A DNA stretch of 64,000 bases, taken from Methylovulum sp. Lineage in GTDB: Bacteria; Pseudomonadota; Gammaproteobacteria; Methylococcales; Methylomonadaceae. Positions within the stretch are counted from its first letter, which is position 1; each line of letters begins with the position of its first letter. Position numbers and translations under genes: made by a program. The DNA is taken from the NCBI GenBank assembly GCA_030653435.1, contig JAURZI010000151.1, positions 52,695-116,694 on the forward strand, in the 5' to 3' direction. Shown here piece after piece: positions 1 to 8,149 of this stretch. The notes under the pieces were generated by a model, which worked only from the letters and a program-made list of their open reading frames with translations, was not told where the DNA came from and did not search any database.

Positions 1-1033
1 CCCAGGCCAACAGGCTGGCATTGCTTAACTGGACCTGTTGAAAGCCGCTTTCGGCATTTTTTAACGTTTGCGCCAGCGCGGGGTTGGCATAGGCGTTGTA
101 ATTTTCCGCCCGAAAGGTGTCTTGCTTGATGGCGCTAGCATAATGGGATTGGCTTAGGCCTTGGATACCCCAATCGCGTTCGGCGACCTTCGGCAACGCC
201 AAAATGGTGCCGCTACGGCTGATTAAAACGCCATAGCCCTGCCAGGGGATTTCCAGTTTTTCCACTTCATCAATAATAGCCTTGATCGTCATATCGATGC
301 CGACCACGCCTTCCAGGAAATCCCGGCGATAGGCATTGTAAACCGGCGCGATGCACGAGGTCATCCAGCCTAGTCCGGCCGGGTCGATATACACATCTGT
401 CCACACCGTGCCGCGCTTAGGGTTATGCGCCGCATCCGCCTCATAATAAAAATTAAAAGACGGAATGCTCATTTTTTTCGGGTACTGGGCAATCACATCA
501 AAATACGGATAAATGCGGTTAAGCGAGTCATGCGTGTTGATATAGGTTTGGCTGACCAGCGGAAAGGCTTTTTTAATGCCGATTAATGCCGGGTCCAACG
601 CGGCGCTACGCCAGGCTTTTTCGCGCTCGGCTTTGCCGATAGGCACTGCGCCGCTGTAAAAAACGGCGCTGCCGCCGGTATCCTTAACCGTGTAATACGG
701 GCCTTCCGGCGACTGGGCAAAACGGCCGGGATCATCTTTTAGCGCAGGCGTTCTGGCAGACATCACCGCTGCCGAATAATCCTGAAGATAGCGTGTCGCA
801 TTGGCGATAGCATCTAAGTGATGGTTAATGCCGGTGGCTTCCCGTGTAGACAGATGCGTCAATTCCTGCCTAGCAAGATCCCGGATAGTGCCTATGTTTT
901 CCTGATTGGAAAACTGGTTGCTCAAAAAATAAACGCTGATTAACGCTATTTCCAGCGCCAATAAGGGTATTAACGAGGCCTTGAAATAAGCCCGCCAAAC
1001 CCACTGGAACAGCGTGATAGGCTGTTTATTCAT
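1..1033 (-). CDS. Cache-domain membrane sensor, C-terminus outside window
   Basis: The frame is open from an ATG at 1033 to the window edge, about 344 codons. A hydrophobic segment lies at residues ~8-35, followed by a large extracytoplasmic region with the look of a double Cache (PDC) ligand-binding domain (GVVGIDMTI near residue 240, WTDVYIDPAG and APVYNAYR just before). Cache domains sense small ligands outside the membrane and pass the signal to kinase, GGDEF or chemotaxis output domains; the output part here lies beyond base 1, so the class is unknown. The start codon overlaps the stop of the upstream HTH-receiver gene by 8 nt (ATGAATAA), which implies translational coupling and a shared signalling pathway. 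Confidence 0.8.
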   Translation of the reverse strand, partial: MNKQPITLFQWVWRAYFKASLIPLLALEIALISVYFLSNQFSNQENIGTIRDLARQELTHLSTREATGINHHLDAIANATRYLQDYSAAVMSARTPALKDDPGRFAQSPEGPYYTVKDTGGSAVFYSGAVPIGKAEREKAWRSAALDPALIGIKKAFPLVSQTYINTHDSLNRIYPYFDVIAQYPKKMSIPSFNFYYEADAAHNPKRGTVWTDVYIDPAGLGWMTSCIAPVYNAYRRDFLEGVVGIDMTIKAIIDEVEKLEIPWQGYGVLISRSGTILALPKVAERDWGIQGLSQSHYASAIKQDTFRAENYNAYANPALAQTLKNAESGFQQVQLSNASLLAW

Positions 1034-1640
1034 CTAGGGTGCGCTGTACGGCTGTCGGCGCCTGTATGCCCAGCGTAGCGGCGCGCTGGGCAAAAATAGT
1101 GTCCAACGTGTCAAAGGGTATCGGTTTGCCGAGTATTGTCACGGTTTCGGGCAGTCCGCCCCGGCGATAGATTTCTTCAGGCTCCAATCCGGTTATCACG
1201 ACGATACGCAAGTGCTTCAGCTCTGCCGCATTTTGCAGTTCGCGTATCATGGCAAACCCGTCTATGCCGGGCATTTTTAAATCGGTCAGCAATAAATCGG
1301 GTTGATATTGTCCGATGAGCCTGAGGCCCTCATAGCCGCTGCTTGCCATATGTAAGCGGTAGGGCGTACTGAACGCCTGAAAACTCAGTTCACACAGGCG
1401 TCGGGTAAATCCGTCGTCTTCCACCAGCACCACGACTAGCGGCCTGGTGGCGTTGCCGACAGCGGCCGGGTGGTCTTGCGTGAGCAGCGTAAACAAGTCA
1501 TCCCGCTTAATGCGCCTATGTCCGCCCAAGGTTTTGCTGGACATGATTTTGCCGTCATCCACCCATTTCTGGATCGTGCGTTGGCTCACGTTTAGCAGTT
1601 TGGCCGCTTCTTTTGTGCCTATCCATTCATGTGTTTTCAT
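1026..1640 (-). CDS. Response regulator with N-terminal excisionase-like HTH
   Basis: About 204 residues. The N-terminus is a MerR/excisionase-type winged helix (GTKEAAKLLNVSQRTIQKWV, then a GGHRR wing), followed after ~20 residues by a CheY-like receiver with an acidic VEDDG pocket, LLLTDLKMPG around the phospho-acceptor Asp and a late GKP lysine motif. This order, DNA-binding domain before receiver, is the reverse of most response regulators. An open frame extends to a TTG at 1670 and an ATG at 1652, but the ATG at 1640 starts directly at the HTH domain and is preferred; no strong ribosome site separates these choices. It is coupled to the downstream Cache sensor. Target genes are unknown. 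Confidence 0.8.
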   Translation of the reverse strand: MKTHEWIGTKEAAKLLNVSQRTIQKWVDDGKIMSSKTLGGHRRIKRDDLFTLLTQDHPAAVGNATRPLVVVLVEDDGFTRRLCELSFQAFSTPYRLHMASSGYEGLRLIGQYQPDLLLTDLKMPGIDGFAMIRELQNAAELKHLRIVVITGLEPEEIYRRGGLPETVTILGKPIPFDTLDTIFAQRAATLGIQAPTAVQRTLDE

Positions 1641-1724
1641 AGCAACGCCCATAAAGTCTTTTTTTGGCAATTATATAGGTAACTATGCTAAATAGTCCAT
1701 ATCTGCCATTTGTTTTATTTTTAA

Positions 1725-1752
1725 TTGAAAAACGGAATAAATGGCATATAAT
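1725..1752 (+). promoter_or_regulatory. Sigma-70-type promoter for leader RNA and kinase
   Basis: TTGAAA (1725-1730) is followed by a 16-nt spacer and a perfect TATAAT (1747-1752) in an A+T-rich gap between divergent genes. Transcription would begin near 1759, about 210 nt upstream of the kinase start codon, leaving a long structured 5' leader. Confidence 0.6.
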
Positions 1753-1770
1753 TTACAAAACTGTATGAAC

Positions 1771-1940
1771 CCGGTGCAAATCCAAAAATTTAAGCCCATC
1801 GAACGGCCTCTGCTCTATGTCTAGCAAAGGCAAGCCGGGAAGATGCCCGACAATAATAAGCCGTGGCTATGCCGCGCCACGTAGAGGGGTAGTTTTTAAC
1901 GATACCCTGGGCACCTACCGGAACAGGCGGGTGTATTACC
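1771..1940 (+). ncRNA. Structured 5' leader, cobalamin-riboswitch-like motifs
   Basis: The leader between the promoter and the kinase gene is G+C-rich and can fold into several consecutive hairpins: CGGG/CCCG around 1836-1850, CGTGGC/GCCACG at 1862-1881, and GTAG..GGTA/TACC..CTAC at about 1881-1917. It contains GGTGCAAATCC (1773-1783), a GCCC..CGAACGG stretch and AGCCGGGAAGATGCCCG (about 1833-1849). In spacing and wording these resemble the GGUG-nn-AAUCC element and B12 box of cobalamin riboswitches. The stretch between them is shorter than in the classical class, and the canonical GCCACTG element is at best degenerate (GGCCTCTG). Assignment to RF00174 is therefore tentative; it may be another cis-regulatory RNA. 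Confidence 0.35.
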
Positions 1941-1968
1941 TAGCCTTTAAAAAGGACCATTATATAAG

Positions 1969-3882
1969 ATGAAAAAAGGCCATATCCGCACCGACACCCA
2001 GGCTAATGCTGGATTGACCTGTTCTGAGCAGCGGTTTAAGCGCTTGATTGAACAGCTGGATCAGATTGTGTTCACGGTCAATGCTGAGGGTTGCTTTACT
2101 TTTCTGAATCCTGCCTGGCAAGCCCGCACTGGATATGGTGTTGCCGAAGCGATAGGGATGCCTGTTAAAAACTTCATCTATCCTGACGATGCGCCGCTAT
2201 GGGAGCAGAACGTCCTGATTGCGGAAAACACCTGTTTCGAAATCCGGTTTCTCGACAAATACGACAATCTGGTGTGGTTTGAAGCCACGGTAAAGCCCGA
2301 TCCGGATCAGCCGCAAGGGTTTTTAGGTGAATTGCTGGATATCACCGGGCGAATCCGCTCAGCGGAAGAGCTGCGGGCCAGCAAAGAGCGTTTTAGTCTG
2401 GCGGCGACCGCATCGAATGACGGTATCTGGGATTGGGATATCAAAACGGACGAGGTTTATTTTTCGCCCCGATGGAAAGAAATGTTGGGCTATGCTGACG
2501 ATGAGTTGGAAAACCGTTACGCGACTTGGTATAACCTGATCCATCCTGACGATTTAACAGCAACGATAGCTTCATTAACCGCCTGCCTGGAAGGCAACAG
2601 CACACTTTATGAAAGCGTGCACCGATTAAGGAACAAAAGCGGCGGCTGGAGCTGGATTCTGGATCGCGGCATCGTCATGCGCGACGCATCGGGACAGGCC
2701 TTGCGTATGGCCGGTTCGCATGCCGACATCACCCACCTTAAACATATCGAAGAACAGTTGTTGGCAAGGAAGCAGGAACTCAATACGATCTTCAGCATTA
2801 GCCCGGACGGCATCGTCACGTTAACGTCCGATAATCTAATCAGTTCGGTCAACCCCAGGTTTTTGTCCATGACCGGTTTGTCGCAAGAACAGCTGATGCG
2901 TTTGCCTGAGCAGGAATGGCTTAGCAAAATGACTGCGCTCTGTCCTGCCGGGCGGTCTTTCGCCATTGATGAAAACAGGCCTTATACGCTGGTGCAAATC
3001 CAACCGGCAAACGGCTTTGTAGATGGGCAATGCGATGCCAACCCTGACAGTGTTGGCGGTAATACCGGCGTGCAGACTTTGAAAGTGACGGTTTGTAAAC
3101 TCGCCAACGAATCGATATCCAAAGTGCTGTATTTTCGCGATGTCACGATAGAAACGGAAATAGACCGTATGAAAAGCGAGTTTCTGTCAACATCAGCCCA
3201 TGAACTGAGGACGCCGATGTCCAGCGTGTACGGGTTCACTGAATTATTGCTGACACGCACTTTTGACCAGGCCACCACGCAGGAAATTTTACGGAATATT
3301 TACCAACAGTCCGCCTGTTTGGTCCGAATGATCAATGACCTGCTGGATCTGGCAAAAATTGAAGCGGGTATAGGCAATATCATCCATTTGGAGACGCAAG
3401 CCCTGGATGCTGTCGCCAAACAGGCGATAGCCGAATTTATGGTTCAGGGCGATGACCGCACGGTCAAGGCCATGTTTACAAATGAGGCTTATCTCGTTGA
3501 TATCGATGCCGATCAAATTAAGCGCGCCTTGACCAATATTATTAGCAACGCGTTCAAATACTCGCCTGACGGTGGTGAGGTCAGCATCACACTGTGTCGT
3601 CGCCAGCTTATCGGCAAGCCTGATGAAGTCGGCGTGCTGGTTAAGGATCACGGCATCGGCATGACCCAGGAGCAAGTAGGCCATCTGTTCGAGCGCTTTT
3701 GGCGGGCGTCCAATACCAGCCACATTACCGGGACCGGGCTGGGCATGTCGCTAGTCAAAGAAATCATGGCCTTGCACCACGGCCATGTTGAAGTCAACAG
3801 CACGCCGGGGATAGGGACAGAAATCGGCTTGTGGTTTAAATCCAGCACATCAGAAGGAGTCACATATGCCCATCATTGTTAA
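1969..3882 (+). CDS. Triple-PAS sensor histidine kinase
   Basis: A 637-residue protein with no obvious signal peptide or membrane helix, so probably cytoplasmic. It carries three PAS domains (about residues 20-125, 140-262 and 268-390). The second is PAS_3-like (GIWDWDI, YFSPRWKEMLGY) and ends in a PAC segment. Then come a HisKA domain with phospho-acceptor His411 (SAHELRTPMSS) and a HATPase_c domain with N box (NIISNAFKYSP), G1 (DHGIGM), F box (ERFWRAS) and G2 (GTGLGMSLV). The kinase therefore looks complete. It overlaps the next receiver gene by 17 nt, which points to that receiver as its partner. The long structured leader upstream suggests control at the RNA level. Confidence 0.9.
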   Translation: MKKGHIRTDTQANAGLTCSEQRFKRLIEQLDQIVFTVNAEGCFTFLNPAWQARTGYGVAEAIGMPVKNFIYPDDAPLWEQNVLIAENTCFEIRFLDKYDNLVWFEATVKPDPDQPQGFLGELLDITGRIRSAEELRASKERFSLAATASNDGIWDWDIKTDEVYFSPRWKEMLGYADDELENRYATWYNLIHPDDLTATIASLTACLEGNSTLYESVHRLRNKSGGWSWILDRGIVMRDASGQALRMAGSHADITHLKHIEEQLLARKQELNTIFSISPDGIVTLTSDNLISSVNPRFLSMTGLSQEQLMRLPEQEWLSKMTALCPAGRSFAIDENRPYTLVQIQPANGFVDGQCDANPDSVGGNTGVQTLKVTVCKLANESISKVLYFRDVTIETEIDRMKSEFLSTSAHELRTPMSSVYGFTELLLTRTFDQATTQEILRNIYQQSACLVRMINDLLDLAKIEAGIGNIIHLETQALDAVAKQAIAEFMVQGDDRTVKAMFTNEAYLVDIDADQIKRALTNIISNAFKYSPDGGEVSITLCRRQLIGKPDEVGVLVKDHGIGMTQEQVGHLFERFWRASNTSHITGTGLGMSLVKEIMALHHGHVEVNSTPGIGTEIGLWFKSSTSEGVTYAHHC

Positions 3883-4285
3883 CGAAGACGACTACCCAAC
3901 CACGCTGTTAATCGTGGACGACAACCCCGACATCAGAGATCTGCTCAGACTGACCTTTAGTGACGGCAATTATCAATTGTTTGAAGCGGAAAACGGCAGC
4001 GAAGCATTGGACATTATCCTCAAGGAGAAACCCGATATTATCCTGCTCGACATCATGATGCCGGGAGAGATAGACGGCCTGGCGGTTTGCGATTTTGTCA
4101 AATCGTCAATGCTTAAGCGTAGCCGGATTATTCTGTTGTCGGCAAAAAGCCAGCAAGAAGACTTTAAAAAAGGCTATGAGGCGGGCGCGGATATTTATGT
4201 CGCCAAACCCTTCAGCCCGATCGCGTTGCTTGAACTGGTTGAAAACTTGAAAAATAACATCGGGCTTGCCGATCCTACGCCGTAG
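3866..4285 (+). CDS. Single-domain response regulator (CheY-like)
   Basis: 139 residues, a receiver domain and nothing else. The acidic pair is in LLIVDDN, the phospho-acceptor is Asp62 in LLLDIMMPG, the switch Ser/Thr region is ILLSAKS and the conserved lysine sits in AKPFSP. There is no DNA-binding or enzymatic output, so it must act by protein contact or as a phosphorelay intermediate. The start lies inside the 3' end of the kinase gene (17-nt overlap), with a GAAGGAG ribosome-binding site just upstream. The most likely phosphodonor is that kinase. Confidence 0.9.
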   Translation: MPIIVNEDDYPTTLLIVDDNPDIRDLLRLTFSDGNYQLFEAENGSEALDIILKEKPDIILLDIMMPGEIDGLAVCDFVKSSMLKRSRIILLSAKSQQEDFKKGYEAGADIYVAKPFSPIALLELVENLKNNIGLADPTP

Positions 4286-4292
4286 GCTAGCT

Positions 4293-4430
4293 TTACTCCC
4301 ATCTGAGCAAAAAGCGTTGATGTTTTTGCTAAAGGTCATTATTCAGCGTTTTTCCACCGTAGGGCGCGCTGCGCGCGCCATCGGCGGCTCGGTACCGGAA
4401 AATGCGCGCGCGGCACGCCCTACGCTAAAC
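4293..4430. repeat. Truncated copy of MITE family 1
   Basis: It begins with TTACTCCCATCTGA, the terminal inverted repeat seen at 7184 and 7416. It then follows the reverse complement of those copies (AAAAAGCGTTGA, GGTCATTATTCAGC, CGTAGGGCGCGCT). It loses similarity after the internal GCGCGCGCGGCACGCCCTACG palindrome, so the second terminus is missing. It fills the gap between two receiver genes. Confidence 0.7.
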
Positions 4431-4456
4431 TTTAAATTAAGCCGGGAAAGATCATT

Positions 4457-4993
4457 GTGAGTAAAAAAATTTTAATTGTCGATGATTGCCTGGAATTGCG
4501 GAAACTGGTGTTCCTCGCCCTGGATGATTCGGGTTATCAGCTGTCGCTAGCCTCCAGCGCCGACGAGGCAATGGGCCTGCTGGGCGATAGCCCGCCTGAC
4601 CTTATTGTATTGGATGTCATGATGCCGGGTAAGCTCAACGGCTATCAGTTCTGTTTATTGATCAAAAACACCCCGCGTTATCGCTCGGTTAAAGTGCTGT
4701 TATTAACGGCTAGAAGCCAGAAAGCCGATATCCTTGAAGGCATTAGAGTTAAATCCGACGGCTATATGGTCAAGCCGTTCAGCCCGACGATGCTGCAAAT
4801 TAAAGTGGCCGAATTGTTGGGCGACAGTGATGCGCTAAACTCAGAAAGCCCGCCAGAATACGGGCCCAACGATAAGCAAGGCCGGATAGGCGCAGAGGTC
4901 AGCTTCCCTCCGAGACCGGAAAATTTGGTGAACATCCGGCAAGAGCCGTCGCCGTTGGCATGCTTAAAACGAGTACCCGCTTGCGGTTATTAA
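4457..4993 (+). CDS. Response regulator with non-conserved tail
   Basis: 178 residues starting at GTG 4457, with GGGAAAG upstream as ribosome-binding site. Residues 1-120 form a receiver: acidic pair in LIVDDC, phospho-acceptor Asp53 in IVLDVMMPG, LLLTARS switch region and VKPFSP lysine. Residues ~128-178 have no recognised domain and are rich in Pro, Glu and Arg. It resembles the preceding receiver in its PGK/E-x-(N/D)G and KPFSP motifs, so the two may be diverged duplicates now separated by a MITE remnant. It probably belongs to the kinase - receiver - HD-GYP pathway. Confidence 0.85.
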   Translation: MSKKILIVDDCLELRKLVFLALDDSGYQLSLASSADEAMGLLGDSPPDLIVLDVMMPGKLNGYQFCLLIKNTPRYRSVKVLLLTARSQKADILEGIRVKSDGYMVKPFSPTMLQIKVAELLGDSDALNSESPPEYGPNDKQGRIGAEVSFPPRPENLVNIRQEPSPLACLKRVPACGY

Positions 4994-5019
4994 CCCATCA
5001 TTAAAACCAGAGTAGATTA

Positions 5020-6120
5020 ATGGATCATGTTTTGATTTCTGACCAGGCCAATATTGTCGTGCTGGACAACCCGCAACAGGATTTGCAGTCGCTGGTCGCC
5101 ACATTGACGACCGATTATGCGCTTACCACGTTCCTGGACAGGCCGACATTTATCAGCTACGCCGGACAAACGCAACGGATAGACCTGATAGTCATCGATA
5201 TCGATGCGTTGGGCGACGATGCCCACGCGGTTTTCACGGGCTTGCGCGAGCTGCCGCATCTTGTCGGCATACCCATCATTATCACGCTATCACTACACGA
5301 CGCCGGACAGGAACAATTAGCGCTGTCGTTTAACGCTACGGGTTATATCACCAAACCGTTTTCTATCCCGATTGAGCTTGCCCGGATAAAAAACCATATC
5401 CATACCCATCGCTCGCTACAAGTGTCACGCGAGCAAAACCGTTACTTTGATTTAAAAGCGAGTGAGCGCTCAGCCAAGCTGACCGATATCCGTTCGGAAC
5501 TGCTGCTTAAAAATAAAGACCTCAGCTCGCGTGAAAAAGACACGCTGTTGTTTTTATCCCGCGCCGCCGACTACCGCGATCCTGAAACCGGCGCCCATTT
5601 GCAGCGTATGTCGCACTACGCCAAGTTAATCGCAAAAAATCTGGGCCTGCCGGAAGCCGATCAAGAGCTGTTGCTGGAAGCCAGCCCGCTGCACGACATC
5701 GGCAAGCTGGGCATATCCGACGATATTTTGCTTAAACCCGGCAGGCTTTCGCCGGAAGAATTCGACATCATGAAGCAGCATGCGGTTATCAGCTACGAGA
5801 TTTTGCGGGGCAGTACCTCGCCGCTGATGCGGGCCGCCGCCGAACTGGCGCTGACGCACCATGAAAAATACGACGGCAGCGGTTATCCTGCGGGCTTGGC
5901 AGGCGAGGCCATTCCCTTGTTCGGGCGTATTACAGCAGTCGCCGACGTTTTTGACGCGCTCACTTCGGTGCGTCCTTACAAGCCTGCCTGGCCTTTACAG
6001 AAAGCCGTAGATTTCCTGCAAGAGCAGAGCGGCAAGCACTTCGATCCTTTATGTGTCGAGGCCTTTTTGCAGGACTGGACGGCCGTGCTCGACATTCATG
6101 AAAGCTATCTCGAGGGCTGA
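5020..6120 (+). CDS. Receiver-HD-GYP cyclic-di-GMP phosphodiesterase
   Basis: 366 residues. Residues ~10-125 form a degenerate receiver (VIDIDALG at the phospho-acceptor position, TKPFS lysine). A helical linker follows, then an HD-GYP domain from about residue 180: HLQRMSHYA, the HDIGK metal motif at SPLHDIGKLGI, and HHEKYDGSGYP carrying the GYP signature. HD-GYP enzymes hydrolyse c-di-GMP to GMP or pGpG through a bi- or trinuclear iron site. As the last gene of the cluster it is the likely output of the upstream kinase and receivers, lowering c-di-GMP and so influencing motility or biofilm formation. A very similar receiver-HD-GYP gene lies at 32037-33131. Confidence 0.9.
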   Translation: MDHVLISDQANIVVLDNPQQDLQSLVATLTTDYALTTFLDRPTFISYAGQTQRIDLIVIDIDALGDDAHAVFTGLRELPHLVGIPIIITLSLHDAGQEQLALSFNATGYITKPFSIPIELARIKNHIHTHRSLQVSREQNRYFDLKASERSAKLTDIRSELLLKNKDLSSREKDTLLFLSRAADYRDPETGAHLQRMSHYAKLIAKNLGLPEADQELLLEASPLHDIGKLGISDDILLKPGRLSPEEFDIMKQHAVISYEILRGSTSPLMRAAAELALTHHEKYDGSGYPAGLAGEAIPLFGRITAVADVFDALTSVRPYKPAWPLQKAVDFLQEQSGKHFDPLCVEAFLQDWTAVLDIHESYLEG

Positions 6121-6211
6121 GCGCCCATGCGACATGACGGCGAAACAGCAGCGGCTAGCGTTGTCATGATTTGCAAATCCAATAGCCCTTTTCTTATTCT
6201 TTTCTTATTCA

Positions 6212-7093
6212 ATGATAAAACCCACACCCTTATCGGTAATCATGCTGCTTTGCACGGCGGCTGCCGGCGCGGCGGAAAATGGCGGCAGCAGCTATATGCC
6301 CGGATTTTACGGTGATTTTGCTATGGCCGTGTCACCCGTTACAGGCGATTATCTCAGTAATTTTATGGGCTATAACACGGCGGGCAATGCCGGTGCAGGC
6401 AGCAACCTGCTCTTTGAATTGCCCGGTGTGATACGCGTTACCGACATTGAGATTGCCAACGGCAACTACTGGGTTGGTTTTTTCCCTTATGTGCTCTATA
6501 CCGAATCCAGCAATACGTTGCAAGGCGGCGCCGTCAACCGTGACACGCGCGGCGGCGTCGGTGACATGTACGCCTTGCCTGCGGCGCTGTCTTGGCAGTG
6601 GCGGGATATGTCGTTGCTGGCTTTTGAAGGCTTGGTGCTGCCTACCGGGGATTATGAAAAAAGCCGCGCCCTGAATTCGGGACGCAATTACTGGACGTTT
6701 GACAGCAATATCTCGGTGACTTGGCAGCCTAAAGGCACGCCTTATGATGTGTCCTTAACCTTGGGGTATATGGTGAATACGGAAAACGCGGCAACACAGT
6801 ATCGGACCGGCGATGAATTGCACCTGGATTATCTGGTGGGCTATTATGTTACGCCTAGCCTGGGGGCGGGCATAACCGGCTCCCATTACCGGCAGGTCAC
6901 GTCTGACAGCGGTCATGGCGTGCCTGCGGAGCTGGCGCTGGCCGAATACAGCAGCCTAGGCCCGGCGTTGATGTATACCGTCAAGCTGGGGGACAAAGAT
7001 GTTACGTTCTCGGCCAAATGGCTGCATGAATATAACGTCAACAATCATATTGCCGGTGATTACGCGATTCTGCGGACTATTTTAAAGTTTTAA
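6212..7093 (+). CDS. Outer-membrane barrel, phenol MetA-deg/transporter family
   Basis: 293 residues. A short Sec signal peptide (residues 1 to ~20, ending GAA) is followed by alternating aromatic/hydrophobic beta strands with a terminal phenylalanine (TILKF), the usual C-terminal signature of an outer-membrane barrel. Its composition and features such as GVGDMYALP and GLVLPTGDYE match the family annotated as MetA-pathway of phenol degradation or simply 'transporter'. That family probably moves hydrophobic compounds across the outer membrane; the substrate cannot be told here. It stands alone between the HD-GYP gene and the tandem MITEs. The alternative frame starting at 6127 is a shadow. Confidence 0.75.
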   Translation: MIKPTPLSVIMLLCTAAAGAAENGGSSYMPGFYGDFAMAVSPVTGDYLSNFMGYNTAGNAGAGSNLLFELPGVIRVTDIEIANGNYWVGFFPYVLYTESSNTLQGGAVNRDTRGGVGDMYALPAALSWQWRDMSLLAFEGLVLPTGDYEKSRALNSGRNYWTFDSNISVTWQPKGTPYDVSLTLGYMVNTENAATQYRTGDELHLDYLVGYYVTPSLGAGITGSHYRQVTSDSGHGVPAELALAEYSSLGPALMYTVKLGDKDVTFSAKWLHEYNVNNHIAGDYAILRTILKF

Positions 7094-7183
7094 ACAGGTA
7101 AGGCGGTGCGTCTATCTGTTATAAGCTAAAGGATCACGGCCTACGTCGTGTAAAGTATCTATCTGCCCAGACCCCCGCAGGCG

Positions 7184-7378
7184 TTACTCCCATCTGATCG
7201 AGAAAACGTCTAAGTTTTGAAAACCGGCAACGCCTACCGTCACACGAAACGGTGCGCCGCGCGCGCCTTTTGCGGTACCGTGCCGCCGATGGCGCGCACA
7301 GCGCGCCCTACGGTGGGAAAAGGCTGAATAATGACCTCTGGCAAAAACTTCAACGCTTTTTGACTCAGATGGGAGTAG
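7184..7378. mobile_element. MITE family 1, copy A
   Basis: About 195 bp bounded by TTACTCCCATCTGA and its inverse TCAGATGGGAGTA. The interior holds a G+C-rich imperfect palindrome (GCGCGCC..GGCGCGC, CCTACGGTGGG). It encodes no protein. Size, terminal inverted repeats and multiple dispersed copies fit a miniature inverted-repeat transposable element; the mobilising transposase is not in the window. Confidence 0.75.
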
Positions 7379-7415
7379 TAACATTAGTCTGTATCTGCCC
7401 AGACCCCCGCAGGCG

Positions 7416-7608
7416 TTACTCCCATCTGATCGAGAAAACGTCTAAGTTTTGAAACCGGCAACGCCTACCGTCACACGAAACGGTGCGCCGCGTACGCCTT
7501 TTCCGGTACCGAGCCGCCGATGGCGCGCACAGCGCGACCTACGATGGGAAAGGCTGAATAATGACCTCTGGCAAAAACTTCAACGCTTTTTGACTCAGAT
7601 GGGAGTAA
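7416..7608. mobile_element. MITE family 1, copy B (tandem with copy A)
   Basis: This is a near-identical second copy 232 bp downstream of copy A. The 23 bases in front of each copy (ATCTGCCCAGACCCCCGCAG and three more) are also the same. The arrangement is therefore a segmental tandem duplication of flank plus element rather than two independent insertions. It ends 26 bp before the BLUF gene and may carry part of that gene's promoter region. Confidence 0.75.
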
Positions 7609-7634
7609 TAACATTAATCCAACGGAGACACTAA

Positions 7635-8051
7635 ATGGCCCTGATTCGAATGCTCTACTTTAGCCAAGCGGCACAGGGAATATCTACGGAACAAGTGCGC
7701 GCCATACAACAAACCTCGCAACGGAATAATCCGGCCGTAGGCATCACCGGCGTACTGGTCCACGGTGGCGGAATGTTCATGCAAGTCTTGGAAGGCCCGG
7801 AGCAGGCGGTACTCCGGCAGTATGTGAAGATCCTGGATGATGTCAGGCACACCGATTGCCAAATCCTCCATATTTCCCATGCAGACGAGCGGACTTTTGA
7901 GAAATGGTCGATGGGGCTGATCGCCTGCAAAGAACCCCTGGGCTTTGAGTGCATCAGGGTGCTCGAACACCAGCGCACCGAAGCGATTAAGGCGAGAGTG
8001 TTCAAAGATGCCATGCAGGTCTTCATCAAGATGTTGAATGCCGCGCAATGA
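7635..8051 (+). CDS. Short BLUF-domain blue-light sensor
   Basis: 138 residues, a stand-alone BLUF (FAD-binding) domain plus C-terminal helices. The photochemical residues are present at the positions predicted from AppA: Tyr8 (MLYFSQ), Asn32 (QRNNPAVGITG), Gln50 (MFMQVLEG), and Trp91/Met93 (EKWSMG). All are needed for the Tyr-Gln hydrogen-bond switch, so it should be light-active. With no output domain it must act through a partner protein, as short BLUF proteins of the PixD/BlrB type do. A CGGAG ribosome site precedes the ATG. Two HD-GYP proteins and several PAS kinases in the window are possible but unproven partners. Confidence 0.9.
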   Translation: MALIRMLYFSQAAQGISTEQVRAIQQTSQRNNPAVGITGVLVHGGGMFMQVLEGPEQAVLRQYVKILDDVRHTDCQILHISHADERTFEKWSMGLIACKEPLGFECIRVLEHQRTEAIKARVFKDAMQVFIKMLNAAQ

Positions 8052-8149
8052 CAATGATTTAAGGCTAATCAGCCCGTTCGGCAATATTGCTTTTTACTGC
8101 CCATGCCAGTCTGTGTATCATCTGGGCTATTTGACGGATGGGCGGGCGA

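Noticed and set aside
1760..1968. c-di-GMP-I riboswitch ahead of the kinase/HD-GYP cluster
   Set aside because: A GCAAAGGC piece is reminiscent, but the rest of the GEMM core (GGGCAAACC...GGGACGCAAAGCC) cannot be placed.
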